Assembly: GCA_913041075.1 (NCBI GenBank)
Contig: CAJWGZ010000002.1
Coordinates: forward strand, 1 to 39,634
Length of the DNA stretch: 39,634 nt
Direction of reading: 5' to 3'
Source: an uncultured Fidelibacterota bacterium
GTDB lineage: Bacteria; Fidelibacterota; Marinisomatia; Marinisomatales; TCS55
Shown piece by piece: positions 8,730 to 17,132 of the stretch (the first letter of the stretch is position 1; every line of letters begins with the position of its first letter). The position numbers and the translations under genes are program-made. The notes beneath the pieces are model-generated. The model did not search any database. It was not told the DNA's origin and saw only the letters and a list, made by a program, of their open reading frames with translations.

Positions 8730-9770
8730 TTATTTACGCGATAGTTGATCTTTTAGGTTCGAAATTTTTTCAACCGGGGATGGATCGGTATCGTGCAAAT
8801 ATGCGCACCACAGACTAACCCAGTCTCCATAATGAATAAGGTGTAATAATCGTTCAAAGCGACTGCCACCACCTACAGCAACTTCGTATTGGTTTTTTGT
8901 AACATTATCTAGGATCGCACCAGTAACATCCTGGCGCACAGAAACCCGTTCATGATCGCTTTTATCTTTGAGCCAGATAATGCTCAAATGATTGAACAAC
9001 TCAGGATTATTATCCCAGCCAACGATCTCATTATGATTCAACTCCGGCAATTCATTATGAAAGGCCAGCATTTTCCCATTTTCACAAAACTGACCTCGCC
9101 AGCGCAGCGCAACTACAGCTGTACTCTCCGTCTCACCATATATTATAGGTATTGTACCATGAACACTTTTGGCCAATGACCAGGTTCCATTTTCATCATC
9201 AGCTTTACTGTAGTTATCCCGCAAGGATTCCAGTAGATCAGCTGTTTTTTTAAGTTTTTGCTCAATATCTGAAGCCACCAGCCCGACTCCCATCAGTAGG
9301 TACAACATCGGTACAAATGAATAGGCCAATGCGGCTCTGGGCTGCAGGCCAGTTGGTATGAGTACAGTATCACAATTATTTTTCTGCAGCACATCCAACA
9401 GGGTCCCGCCGGTGGTAATTCCACAGACCTGGCAGCCCTTTGTCAGCGCGTCCGCTAAAGCACTCAATGTTTCTTCAGTTCCGCCTGAATATGATGATGC
9501 GATCACCAGTGTACGTGCATTGGCCCAGGCTGGAACATTATAATTACGGGATACATAGATGGGTACTTTTAATTCATCGCGCAGGAGCATACGATTAACA
9601 TCGCCGCCGATCGCTGAACCGCCCATGCCGGCAACGACAACATTTTCGATTTTAGTATATGTGCTGGTTAAAGATACCTGTTGGCCAATGGCCATGGCAT
9701 CTCGCAGATTATCCGCAAAACTATATATGGCCTTTTTCATATCCTCGGGGTCTGTAAATGTTTTGCTCAT
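8730..9770 (-). CDS. Bifunctional phosphoglucose/phosphomannose isomerase
   Basis: A 346-residue sugar isomerase of the PGI/PMI type first known from archaea, which interconverts fructose 6-phosphate with glucose 6-phosphate and mannose 6-phosphate. Two SIS domains are visible: the first has VAGMGGSAIGGD (about residues 47-57) and SSYSGGTEETLSA; the C-terminal part has the family segment NHNEIVGW and ends with the isomerase block RLLHLIHYGDWVSLW. The next enzyme of the route, phosphomannomutase, lies two genes upstream in the same group, so this protein probably feeds mannose and glucose 1-phosphate for glycans. The start is one base past the stop of the prenyl synthase gene. Confidence 0.88.
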   Translation of the reverse strand: MSKTFTDPEDMKKAIYSFADNLRDAMAIGQQVSLTSTYTKIENVVVAGMGGSAIGGDVNRMLLRDELKVPIYVSRNYNVPAWANARTLVIASSYSGGTEETLSALADALTKGCQVCGITTGGTLLDVLQKNNCDTVLIPTGLQPRAALAYSFVPMLYLLMGVGLVASDIEQKLKKTADLLESLRDNYSKADDENGTWSLAKSVHGTIPIIYGETESTAVVALRWRGQFCENGKMLAFHNELPELNHNEIVGWDNNPELFNHLSIIWLKDKSDHERVSVRQDVTGAILDNVTKNQYEVAVGGGSRFERLLHLIHYGDWVSLWCAYLHDTDPSPVEKISNLKDQLSRK

Positions 9771-9771
9771 A

Positions 9772-10743
9772 TCAGTAGTTCCTGTTTTTGATAAAGTTTG
9801 TGAATGCTACCAACTCTTCTCGGCCTGGATCCGGTATAACAACTAGATCACTAACAGCATTATTGAAATATTCTTCCGCCATAGCTGTTGTTTCTGCATA
9901 GACACCTGAATCCTTAAAGAAAGTTCGCATTCCGGTCAGTTTTTCATCGATCGGCTGTCCCTCTGAACGCTGACAGAATTCAGACCATTGCTCTTGGGCC
10001 ATTTTTCGAGCCATTAATGTTAGGGCAGTTTGCTTCTGGGCGATTACATCACTACCCAAACTCTTACCCATTTCATCGGCATCACTGAAAATCTCTAGTA
10101 TATCATCCTGAATCTGAAAGCCTTTGCCAATATCATAACCAAACTTCCGTAGTTGACTGCATACCCCCTCATCCTGGTTGGCCAGTAACGCCGGTATTTC
10201 CACACATAAACTGAGCATAGCACCAGTTTTTTTCTCTGTCATATGCAGATAATCATTCAGTGTTATGGTTTGATTTTCTTCATATTCCTTATCATATGCT
10301 TGGCCAACACAGACGGCCAACGCCCCATCATTAAATACAGCACCAACACGCTGTGTGTTATTGCGCACCCTGCTAATGGCTCGGTGGGCCTCAATAAATA
10401 GTCCGTCACCAGCTAGGATAGCAGTTGCATTATCCCATTTATTTTGAACGGTTGGCTGGCCATGGCGCAACAGATCATCATCCATAATATCATCATGCAC
10501 CAGGGTAAAATTGTGCAGCAGTTCCACCGCCAGGGCGGCATGGCGCAGGTCATCTTCATCCACTCCGAAGGCTTGACCCGTTAACGTTAATAAAACCGGC
10601 CGTAATCGTTTTGCGTTTCCGGCAAGTACATACCGCAGTGGGTCGTACAAATATTCTGGTTGCTGGGGAAAAGGATAATTCTTGAGTTGCCCATCCAGTC
10701 TTTTTTGCAATTCAGCAATTTTTTGCAAAAAGTCGTCAGTCAC
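9772..10743 (-). CDS. Trans-polyprenyl diphosphate synthase (FPP/GGPP type)
   Basis: A polyprenyl synthetase that extends allylic diphosphates with isopentenyl diphosphate. The first aspartate-rich motif is intact (LVHDDIMDDDLLRHG, DDIMD at about residues 84-88). The second reads DDILE, with Glu in place of the usual last Asp, a conservative change. The GTG at 10743 overlaps the phosphomannomutase stop by eight bases, has GAGG just upstream, and gives 323 residues; an ATG at 10767 would add eight residues. Product chain length cannot be read from sequence; a C15-C20 product is plausible, and GGPP would be the substrate of the GGGP synthase gene at 30687. Confidence 0.88.
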   Translation of the reverse strand: MTDDFLQKIAELQKRLDGQLKNYPFPQQPEYLYDPLRYVLAGNAKRLRPVLLTLTGQAFGVDEDDLRHAALAVELLHNFTLVHDDIMDDDLLRHGQPTVQNKWDNATAILAGDGLFIEAHRAISRVRNNTQRVGAVFNDGALAVCVGQAYDKEYEENQTITLNDYLHMTEKKTGAMLSLCVEIPALLANQDEGVCSQLRKFGYDIGKGFQIQDDILEIFSDADEMGKSLGSDVIAQKQTALTLMARKMAQEQWSEFCQRSEGQPIDEKLTGMRTFFKDSGVYAETTAMAEEYFNNAVSDLVVIPDPGREELVAFTNFIKNRNY

Positions 10744-12103
10744 CAACCTCGATCTCCACCGAACCAATTGATTGTAGTTTGGTAAGAACCAAATCTTTGA
10801 TCTCTTCCATGCGATCCTGTGAATTGGCTTCGAAGCGACACACGATTACCGGCTGAGTATTGGAAGATCGAACCAGGCCCCAACCATCCCCAAATTTGAT
10901 GCGCACGCCATCTACGGTGATGCAGTCATAGTTGGCTGTAAAATATTCTGCAGCTTCTTTGGCAATACGAAATTTTTCCTCATCAGACTCACAAGCCATG
11001 CGCATTTCGGGGGTAGAATGATATACCGGCAATTCTGCTTTCAATTCGGAAAGTTTTCGGTTTCCACGTGATAAAGTCTGGACAATTCGTGCCGCCACAT
11101 ATATTCCATCATCATACCCAAAGTAATCATCTGCAAAAAAAATATGACCGCTCATTTCGCCGCCCAGTTTACAGCCCAACTCGTGCATCTTTTGTTTGAT
11201 CAGGGAATGCCCTGTCTTCCACATCACTGGCTTTCCACCGTATTTCACAATCATATCTTCCAGGGCCTGGGAACACTTCACGTCAAAAAGAATCTCTTCG
11301 CCGTCTGCTATCAACTCGGGTAAGAATAGGGCCATTAGTTGATCGGCCCAGACCACATCACCGGTCTCATCCACCACACCGACCCGGTCCGCGTCCCCAT
11401 CAAAGGCAACGCCAATATCATAATCACCGGATTGAATGGTCTGTATGAGATCAGCTAGGTTTTTTTCCACTGTTGGGTCCGGGTGATGATTAGGGAACGT
11501 ACCATCCGGTTCGCAGAAAAGTTCAGTGAGTTCTATGCCCAGATCCTTGAATATTTCCGGCGCATTAAGCGACCCCGCTGCATTCCCGCAATCCATCACT
11601 ACTTTCATCGGCCTGGCAATATTGATCTTTTCGATTATCATGGCTTTATAATCGGCTCGTATGTCATGCTTAATCTCACTGCCTGTACCTATCTCAAAAT
11701 CATTATCTTCAATATACTTGCGCAGGGTCTGGATACTATCGCCATAAACCGCCTTGCGATCCATTGACATCTTAAAACCATTGAATTCCGGTGGATTATG
11801 ACTGCCCGTTATCTGCACCGCACCACCTACCCCCAACTTGAACATACTGTAATAATTGGTTGGGGTCGGTAAAAGCCCCAGGTTGATTACATCGATTCCC
11901 GTTGATAATACACCTTCTTTGAATTGTACCATGAGATCCGGTGTGGTGAGTCGTATGTCACCGCTCAAGGCTATTTCCCTAAAACCATTTCGTTTGACAA
12001 ACGTGCCAAAAGCCTGCCCCAATAAGGTCACCACATGGGGTGGAAAATCGTCTACTACCTTGCCCCGAATGTCATATTCTCGAAATATATACTTATTGAC
12101 CAT
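10736..12103 (-). CDS. Phosphomannomutase/phosphoglucomutase
   Basis: A 455-residue alpha-D-phosphohexomutase, converting mannose 6-phosphate or glucose 6-phosphate to the 1-phosphate. All four functional loops are visible: the phosphoserine loop ITGSHNPPEFNGFK with S101; the metal loop DGDADR with D235, D237 and D239; the sugar-binding loop GGEMSGHIFF; and the phosphate-binding loop RSSNTQPV. Length and motifs fit the AlgC-type PMM/PGM group. It heads a minus-strand group with a prenyl synthase and a phosphomannose isomerase, suggesting supply of sugar phosphates and lipid carriers for envelope glycans. AAAGGA lies about six bases before the ATG. A divergent unknown gene begins 116 bases away. 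Confidence 0.93.
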   Translation of the reverse strand: MVNKYIFREYDIRGKVVDDFPPHVVTLLGQAFGTFVKRNGFREIALSGDIRLTTPDLMVQFKEGVLSTGIDVINLGLLPTPTNYYSMFKLGVGGAVQITGSHNPPEFNGFKMSMDRKAVYGDSIQTLRKYIEDNDFEIGTGSEIKHDIRADYKAMIIEKINIARPMKVVMDCGNAAGSLNAPEIFKDLGIELTELFCEPDGTFPNHHPDPTVEKNLADLIQTIQSGDYDIGVAFDGDADRVGVVDETGDVVWADQLMALFLPELIADGEEILFDVKCSQALEDMIVKYGGKPVMWKTGHSLIKQKMHELGCKLGGEMSGHIFFADDYFGYDDGIYVAARIVQTLSRGNRKLSELKAELPVYHSTPEMRMACESDEEKFRIAKEAAEYFTANYDCITVDGVRIKFGDGWGLVRSSNTQPVIVCRFEANSQDRMEEIKDLVLTKLQSIGSVEIEVGD

Positions 12104-12219
12104 CGAATCCTTTATAATGACTCAAATAATTGAAAACTACTGGTGAGTTTACGGAAAACATTTGCTTGAAAAAATAAAGATGGTTTTTATTACGCAGTAT
12201 TACCGTTAGTTTTTATATC

Positions 12220-12786
12220 ATGAGGCTGGAACCAATCGATTATTTTTTCTGTTTCGGCGACTATTTTGTAGCTATATCCTTGGTCATTCTGTTTTTCAGG
12301 GCCTGGAAGAATAATATCCTGCCCAGATATTTAATCAAGGCTTTTATGATCGGCTGCTTGATTGGTTCCACCTGGGAATTCACCTTTCATTTTCTGGGTG
12401 ATGAATTCGCCTATGCGGTAAAGCAATGGCCCCTGGGATTATCCGGTTGGCCTAAGAAACTAAGTCACTCTATTTGGGACGGCGGCTTATTTATGTTTGG
12501 TATTTGGTTATGTTTTAAATATCTGCCCCTACCCCTGTTTACTCGCTTTAGCTGGCGCGAACTGGGTATTATGGAAGCCTGGGGTATCTTTCAGGAACTA
12601 CTGGTAGAATACTTATTCAATGGCCGGGTCTGGGTCTACAATGAACTGTCCTGGAATCCGGTCATTATTCCACCGTTACCCGGATCAGCAACAACTGTGG
12701 GCTATACGTTGATCCCCCAGGCTGTCTGGGTAGTAGCACCGGTGCTATTTTATTTGATCTTGCTGCGCTTGCCTAAAGATCAATAG
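12220..12786 (+). CDS. Unknown multi-pass membrane protein
   Basis: I do not recognise this 188-residue protein. It has about five hydrophobic spans: roughly residues 10-28, 39-56, 88-105, 118-135 and 160-182. Several polar or charged residues fall in or beside the spans: GSTWEFTFHFLGDEF, HSIWDGGLF and IFQELLVEYLFNGR. Buried Glu, His and Asp of this kind are often seen in small membrane enzymes or metal sites, but this is only inference. It is transcribed divergently from phosphomannomutase, with 116 bases between. No convincing Shine-Dalgarno precedes the ATG. No signal peptide with a cleavage site is seen. Confidence 0.72.
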   Translation: MRLEPIDYFFCFGDYFVAISLVILFFRAWKNNILPRYLIKAFMIGCLIGSTWEFTFHFLGDEFAYAVKQWPLGLSGWPKKLSHSIWDGGLFMFGIWLCFKYLPLPLFTRFSWRELGIMEAWGIFQELLVEYLFNGRVWVYNELSWNPVIIPPLPGSATTVGYTLIPQAVWVVAPVLFYLILLRLPKDQ

Positions 12787-12857
12787 GGATAATTTTCCGG
12801 AAAATAGAACAGCTTATTTCAGAAGCACCATTTTCTTAGATGGTATAAACGCATCAA

Positions 12858-12873
12858 TGTGATATCAATCACA
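12858..12873. promoter_or_regulatory. CRP-like operator
   Basis: The sequence TGTGATATCAATCACA has the form TGTGA-N6-TCACA, an exact match to both half-sites of the E. coli CRP consensus. It lies 77-92 bases before the start of the PqaA-like gene, in a 163-base gap with no other gene. If the TATATT at 12900-12905 is the -10 box, the site is centred near -46, close to a class II activator position, and the -35 region is poor, as expected for an activator-dependent promoter. Whether this organism has a CRP with this specificity is not known from the window. Confidence 0.5.
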
Positions 12874-12899
12874 CGTAAACAGTATACATGATTTTTGAC

Positions 12900-12905
12900 T
12901 ATATT
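12900..12905 (+). promoter_or_regulatory. Candidate -10 box for the PqaA-like gene
   Basis: TATATT matches the sigma-70 -10 consensus at five of six positions, 45 bases before the start codon. The matching -35 region (around 12877-12882) is poor. The call depends on its position just downstream of the CRP-like operator. Confidence 0.35.
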
Positions 12906-12949
12906 CTGCTTCTTAAATAATTCTACTAGTTCAATTAAATGGGGTACGT

Positions 12950-14380
12950 ATGAAAACGGGAATCGAATCATGGTATAAAACTTTTAGTAAAGTATTTACT
13001 GTCAGTATCTGTTTGATCATTTTGTCAGGCTGCAGCAGCCGACATAATAACCATATGAAAGATTATGTCTATAAAGCAGATCCTGCTTTTCGCTATGAAA
13101 TTGAAGAAACATACAAGGCCGATGGCTGGACAGAATACCGGGTCAAAATGGTTTCCGGAACATGGCTTACCAAACAGGAAGTAAACCATACCGAGTGGTG
13201 GCATTGGGTTACCATAGTCGTGCCCGATGAAGTGGCGGAAACCGAAGCGCTGGTGATCATTGGTGGCGGATCAACCAGAGATAAGGAACCAGAGGCTGCA
13301 AATGAATTACTGATCCAGGCAGCGGTAGGAACCAAGTCTATTGTAGCCGAGATCAGCAACATTCCCTTCCAGCCGCTCAATTATGTTGGCGATGAAAAGG
13401 ATGACCGGACCGAGGACGATATTATTGCCTATGGCTGGCGGAAATATATGGAAGGTGGCGCTAAAGATGAGGACGTTGAGTGGCTGGCGCGACTGCCCAT
13501 GACCAGGGCTGTAGTCCGGGCCATGGATGTGATTCAGGAAATCGGTGCCGATATCAGTAAACCGGTTGATGGTTTTGTTGTGGCCGGTGCTTCAAAACGA
13601 GGCTGGACGACCTGGACAACAGCCGTTGTTGATGACCGGGTTATTGCTATTGTGCCTGTTGTCATCGATATGCTTAATGTGGTGCCATCTTTTAATCATC
13701 ACTGGCGCTGCTATGGTGATTGGTCCCCAGCCATAAATGACTATATAAATGAGGGGATTATGCCTTGGACAGGTTCGAAAGAATATGCACGATTAATGGA
13801 ACTGGTCGAACCCTATTCATTCATTGATCAGTTAACCCTACCAAAATTTCTGATAAATGCCACTGGTGATGAATTTTTTGTTACTGATTCCTGGCAATTT
13901 TACTGGGATGACCTGGTGGGTGATAAATACATCCAGTATGTACCGAATGCAAACCATGGGCTAAATGGCACCTATAACTTGGGCAGCCTGGTGGCTTTCT
14001 ACAATGCGGTGATCACTGATAGTGCTATACCAAAATTTGATTGGTCTGTTAGCGCTGACAGCATTTACCTGGAAGTGTATTCAGCTGAAGATTATAAAGT
14101 CACAAAATGGGCAGCAGTGAACGAAAATGACCGGGACTTTCGTGTTCCTGTTATTGGCAAGGTTTGGGAAGCTACGGAAATCCCCCAAACATCAGATAAC
14201 CGCTACGCTGTACATTTTTCGGCACCGGAAAATGGCTACAAGGCCGGGTTGCTGGAAGTTGTATTTGACTCAGGTACGGAAGTGCCTTTCACGTTCACTA
14301 CTGGCACAGTTGTTACACCCGATGCATACCCATTTGGTCCGTTCACGCCTAACGAACCACAGGGAACACCGGCAAATTAA
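12950..14380 (+). CDS. PqaA-type (PhoPQ-activated) lipoprotein hydrolase
   Basis: A 476-residue protein of the PhoPQ-activated pathogenicity-related family (PqaA), an alpha/beta-hydrolase-fold group of uncertain substrate. The N-terminus has a lipoprotein signal with lipobox LSGC (C28), so it should be lipid-anchored in the envelope. A candidate triad is S215 in GASKRGW, D307 in INATGDEFF and H336 in NANHGLNG, in the order and spacing of alpha/beta hydrolases. The segment WWHWVTIVVPDE is also typical. About 90 residues after the triad form a separate beta-rich C-terminal part. It is a single-gene unit with its own candidate promoter and CRP-like site. The family name comes from Salmonella and does not imply virulence here. 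Confidence 0.85.
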   Translation: MKTGIESWYKTFSKVFTVSICLIILSGCSSRHNNHMKDYVYKADPAFRYEIEETYKADGWTEYRVKMVSGTWLTKQEVNHTEWWHWVTIVVPDEVAETEALVIIGGGSTRDKEPEAANELLIQAAVGTKSIVAEISNIPFQPLNYVGDEKDDRTEDDIIAYGWRKYMEGGAKDEDVEWLARLPMTRAVVRAMDVIQEIGADISKPVDGFVVAGASKRGWTTWTTAVVDDRVIAIVPVVIDMLNVVPSFNHHWRCYGDWSPAINDYINEGIMPWTGSKEYARLMELVEPYSFIDQLTLPKFLINATGDEFFVTDSWQFYWDDLVGDKYIQYVPNANHGLNGTYNLGSLVAFYNAVITDSAIPKFDWSVSADSIYLEVYSAEDYKVTKWAAVNENDRDFRVPVIGKVWEATEIPQTSDNRYAVHFSAPENGYKAGLLEVVFDSGTEVPFTFTTGTVVTPDAYPFGPFTPNEPQGTPAN

Positions 14381-14397
14381 TCAAAAATTTTGGTCGC

Positions 14398-14420
14398 CGA
14401 TCCAAGGTTCGATTTTTTTT
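14398..14420 (+). terminator. Weak candidate terminator after the PqaA-like gene
   Basis: CGATCCAAGGTTCG (14398-14411) can form a short imperfect hairpin with a small loop and is followed by A and eight T bases. The stem is short with a mismatch, so termination may be weak. Confidence 0.3.
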
Positions 14421-14571
14421 AAAGCTCACCGTCGACAAGCACAATAAATAAACAAAATTATTTGTGATTCCCCATCGTGAATTTTGACGAGTTGGATATT
14501 CTAATTAGTTCAGTGAACACTATCCACTTGAAATTTTCTCGTCGACAAATACCGTAAAATAACTTTTCTTC

Positions 14572-14600
14572 TTGAAGAACTATTCTTTGTAAAATATATT
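14572..14600 (+). promoter_or_regulatory. Candidate sigma-70 promoter for nrdJ
   Basis: TTGAAG (14572-14577) and TATATT (14595-14600) are separated by exactly 17 bases. The -35 matches the consensus at four of six positions and the -10 at five of six. The predicted start near 14607 would give a leader of about 88 bases. Confidence 0.45.
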
Positions 14601-14614
14601 AATAGTTGCCAACC

Positions 14615-14630
14615 AAGCGATTAATCGCTT
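14615..14630. promoter_or_regulatory. 16-base perfect palindrome, possible operator
   Basis: AAGCGATTAATCGCTT reads the same on both strands. It begins about eight bases after the predicted nrdJ transcription start, where a bound repressor would block initiation or early elongation. No T-run follows, so it is not a terminator. The binding protein is unknown; it does not match the NrdR box consensus. Confidence 0.4.
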
Positions 14631-14694
14631 ATTCACTTGCCAGCCGTAGTTTTTTAAAAATTGTAACCACCACATACCAATTAAGAGGACACAT

Positions 14695-17109
14695 ATGGCA
14701 GAAGCAATGGAATTTGATTTTTCGCTTCCTTCAAATAAGGGGAAGAAGTTCGATCCAGAACTTGTTGAAAAAGTTAAAAAAATCCAGCAAGAAGCTAATG
14801 GCAAAACCCAGACAGAGGACATTCCGGAAAACTACAGCATAGAAAACTATTATGCTGATGATGAACTCGGCGCTGACGTTTTAAAAAACAAGTACCTCGC
14901 ACCCTGGGAAAACCATCCCTGGGAAATTTGGAAACGGCAAGCTTCCGCTCTAGCCTCTGTTGAAAATAGTAAGAAACTGCAGGAAAAATGGGCAGCTAAA
15001 TTCTTTGCCGTACTGGAAGATTTCAAATTTGTACCCGGCGGAAGGATCATGCATGGCGCCGGTCGTGAAGATATTACAACCACGTTGAATAATTGCTATG
15101 TGATGGCCATAAAAGATGATGCCATCGATGAAATATACAAAACCGTAACTAGCGAAGCGTTGACCTATAAATACGGTGGCGGTTGCGGTCATGATCTTTC
15201 GGTCCTGCGACCTTCGGGCGAATCTATCAATGGTACCGGTGGTGAATCCTGCGGTCCTACTGGTTTTATGAACCTTTTTTCTGAGAATACCAATACCATC
15301 GCACAACACGGGCGGCGGGGTGCTAATATGCAGACCCTCCGTGTAGATCATCCCGACATTGAAAAATTTATTAGTATCAAGACTGGTGATATCAATATGG
15401 TCAAATATTCCAACATTTCGGTGCTCTTGACCCATGACTTTATGAAAGCAGTTGAAGATGATACGAACTTCGACCTCCACTGGAATGGTAAGACCTATAA
15501 AACTCTCCGGGCGCGTGACTTGTGGGAACAAATTATCACCAATGCTCACGCCAGCGCAGAGCCCGGTTTACTTTTCTGGGATACTATGAAGGATCACCAC
15601 AACGCTGAATATTGTAGCCCCCTGGTCTCAACCAATCCCTGCGCTGAACAACCATTGCCCGATGGTGGTTGTTGTAACCTGGGTGCAGTGAACCTGGAAC
15701 GATTTGTTGATGAAAGTAGCAATTTTATGATCGACGAATTCAAGGAAACAGTATCCGTCGCAACCCGCTTCCTTGATAATGTCGTAGATTATAATGTTGA
15801 CCGCCACGCGCTGGAAATACAGAAAGATAATGCCATAAATGACCGCAGGATCGGACTCGGAATACTGGGTTTGGGTGATATGTTATTGAAAATGGGCATT
15901 AAATATGATAGCGAAGACGCCCTTCAGACTACTGATCAGATCATGAAAATTTTTCGTGACACAGCTTATGAGACCAGTGTCGAACTTGCTCAGGAAAAGG
16001 GGCAGTACCCGAAGTTTGACTGGCCTGGTTTTAGTAAAAGCAAATTCGTAAAAAATTTACCCAAAGCCATGCGGGATAAGATCCGCAAAGGTGGTATCCG
16101 TAATTCAACGATCACAACTGTTGCTCCTACCGGTAGCGGTGCCATTGTTGCCGGAGTTACTTCAGGCGTGGAACCCATATTCGCTACTAGTTACACGCGA
16201 CGGGTGAAGAAGAATGATAGCTATGGTAAAGATTTTCGTGAATACAAGGTCTATCACCCCACAATCAAGAAACTTTTTGGTACTGATGAGCAGCTCCCGG
16301 ACCACGTAGTCACGGCGCATAATATCGATCCATTCTTTCGGGTTAACATGCAGGGTGTTATTCAAAAATATATTGATAGTTCTATTTCTTCCACAGTAAA
16401 CCTGGCTGAGGATATTACCGTAGAAACAGTAGCTGAAATTTACATGACTGCCTACAAATCCGGCTTAAAGGGTATTACCGTCTACAGAGAAGGATCAAGG
16501 GAAGGCATCCTAGTAACCAAGAAAGAGGAAGACGATAGTGATACTGTGACCGTCGCTAAGGCAAAAGAAGCTAACGCTTCGAAAGTAACACCCACCCCCC
16601 GGGGTCGTCCGATCATCACGAATGGTGTAACTAGGCGCATACGTACAGGGGAAGGTTCTCTATATATCACCATCAACGAAGATCAAGAAGGCTTATGTGA
16701 AGTATTCACTACCATTGGAAAGGCGGGCGGTAACGCTGCTGCACAATCAGAGGCAATAAGCCGTCTAATATCCTTAGCATTACGGTCTGGAGTTAATCCA
16801 AATTCAGTCGTACGCCAATTAAAAGGTATTTCTGGCCCTAACCCAACCTGGGAAGATGGACGTCTAATATTATCTACCCCAGATGCTATTGGAAAAGCAT
16901 TGGATGATTATCTACGGGAAAGAGAACAACAACGAAGTGCTAATGGAGACCTTAAAGAAGATCAAAAACCACTGATAACCATGGCACCAGCTGCCGTGGA
17001 AGTCGAAGTAGGTGTTTGTGAAGAAGGTAGTCCTTATAACTGCAGTAATATAGTCAATGAAAATGGCTGCATGGTTTGCCGACAGTGTGGTTGGTCTAAA
17101 TGCGACTAA
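14695..17109 (+). CDS. nrdJ: Class II (B12-dependent) ribonucleotide reductase
   Basis: An 804-residue adenosylcobalamin-dependent ribonucleotide reductase, which makes deoxyribonucleotides without oxygen or a separate radical subunit. Visible features: NNCYVMA with C134, one of the redox-active cysteines; NPCAEQPLP with C316 and E318, the thiyl-radical cysteine and its acidic partner; the phosphate-binding loop TVAPTGSGAIVAG; a TSCPD-type domain near residues 645-720; and a C-terminal tail with C792, C795, C798 and C803, likely zinc binding and involved in re-reduction. No N-terminal ATP-cone is evident. AGAGGA lies about nine bases before the ATG. There is no nrdB neighbour, as expected for class II. 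It is flanked by its own promoter region and a strong terminator. Confidence 0.93.
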   Translation: MAEAMEFDFSLPSNKGKKFDPELVEKVKKIQQEANGKTQTEDIPENYSIENYYADDELGADVLKNKYLAPWENHPWEIWKRQASALASVENSKKLQEKWAAKFFAVLEDFKFVPGGRIMHGAGREDITTTLNNCYVMAIKDDAIDEIYKTVTSEALTYKYGGGCGHDLSVLRPSGESINGTGGESCGPTGFMNLFSENTNTIAQHGRRGANMQTLRVDHPDIEKFISIKTGDINMVKYSNISVLLTHDFMKAVEDDTNFDLHWNGKTYKTLRARDLWEQIITNAHASAEPGLLFWDTMKDHHNAEYCSPLVSTNPCAEQPLPDGGCCNLGAVNLERFVDESSNFMIDEFKETVSVATRFLDNVVDYNVDRHALEIQKDNAINDRRIGLGILGLGDMLLKMGIKYDSEDALQTTDQIMKIFRDTAYETSVELAQEKGQYPKFDWPGFSKSKFVKNLPKAMRDKIRKGGIRNSTITTVAPTGSGAIVAGVTSGVEPIFATSYTRRVKKNDSYGKDFREYKVYHPTIKKLFGTDEQLPDHVVTAHNIDPFFRVNMQGVIQKYIDSSISSTVNLAEDITVETVAEIYMTAYKSGLKGITVYREGSREGILVTKKEEDDSDTVTVAKAKEANASKVTPTPRGRPIITNGVTRRIRTGEGSLYITINEDQEGLCEVFTTIGKAGGNAAAQSEAISRLISLALRSGVNPNSVVRQLKGISGPNPTWEDGRLILSTPDAIGKALDDYLREREQQRSANGDLKEDQKPLITMAPAAVEVEVGVCEEGSPYNCSNIVNENGCMVCRQCGWSKCD

Positions 17110-17132
17110 ATCATATTAAGTAATTCTGTTAT

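Larger units (their letters stand above)
14381..14694 (+). other. 314-base intergenic region upstream of nrdJ
   Basis: This is the only gap longer than 300 bases. It holds a weak hairpin with a T-run near its start, two copies of CGTCGACAA (14430-14438 and 14540-14548) 110 bases apart, a candidate promoter at 14572-14600, a 16-base perfect palindrome at 14615-14630, and the nrdJ ribosome-binding site AGAGGA. I see no convincing ORF, no cobalamin riboswitch elements, and no clear NrdR box. Confidence 0.6.

Noticed and set aside
12793-12804. TTTTCCGGAAAA palindrome after the unknown membrane gene, as a terminator
   Set aside because: It is only 12 bases, has no loop of workable size and no T-run after it; an operator is possible but unsupported.
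14404-14412. GGTTCGA resembling a tRNA T-loop
   Set aside because: The flanking bases do not form a T-stem, and there is no acceptor stem, D-arm or anticodon arm around it.
14381-14694. Cobalamin riboswitch or NrdR box upstream of the B12-dependent reductase
   Set aside because: I looked for the conserved B12-box and the NrdR palindrome and found no convincing match; only a different palindrome is present.
15990-16365. Minus-strand open frames inside nrdJ, and similar open frames opposite rpsB, pyrC and ftcD
   Set aside because: They lie wholly opposite well-identified genes, have no ribosome-binding sites or recognisable domains, and look like shadow frames.
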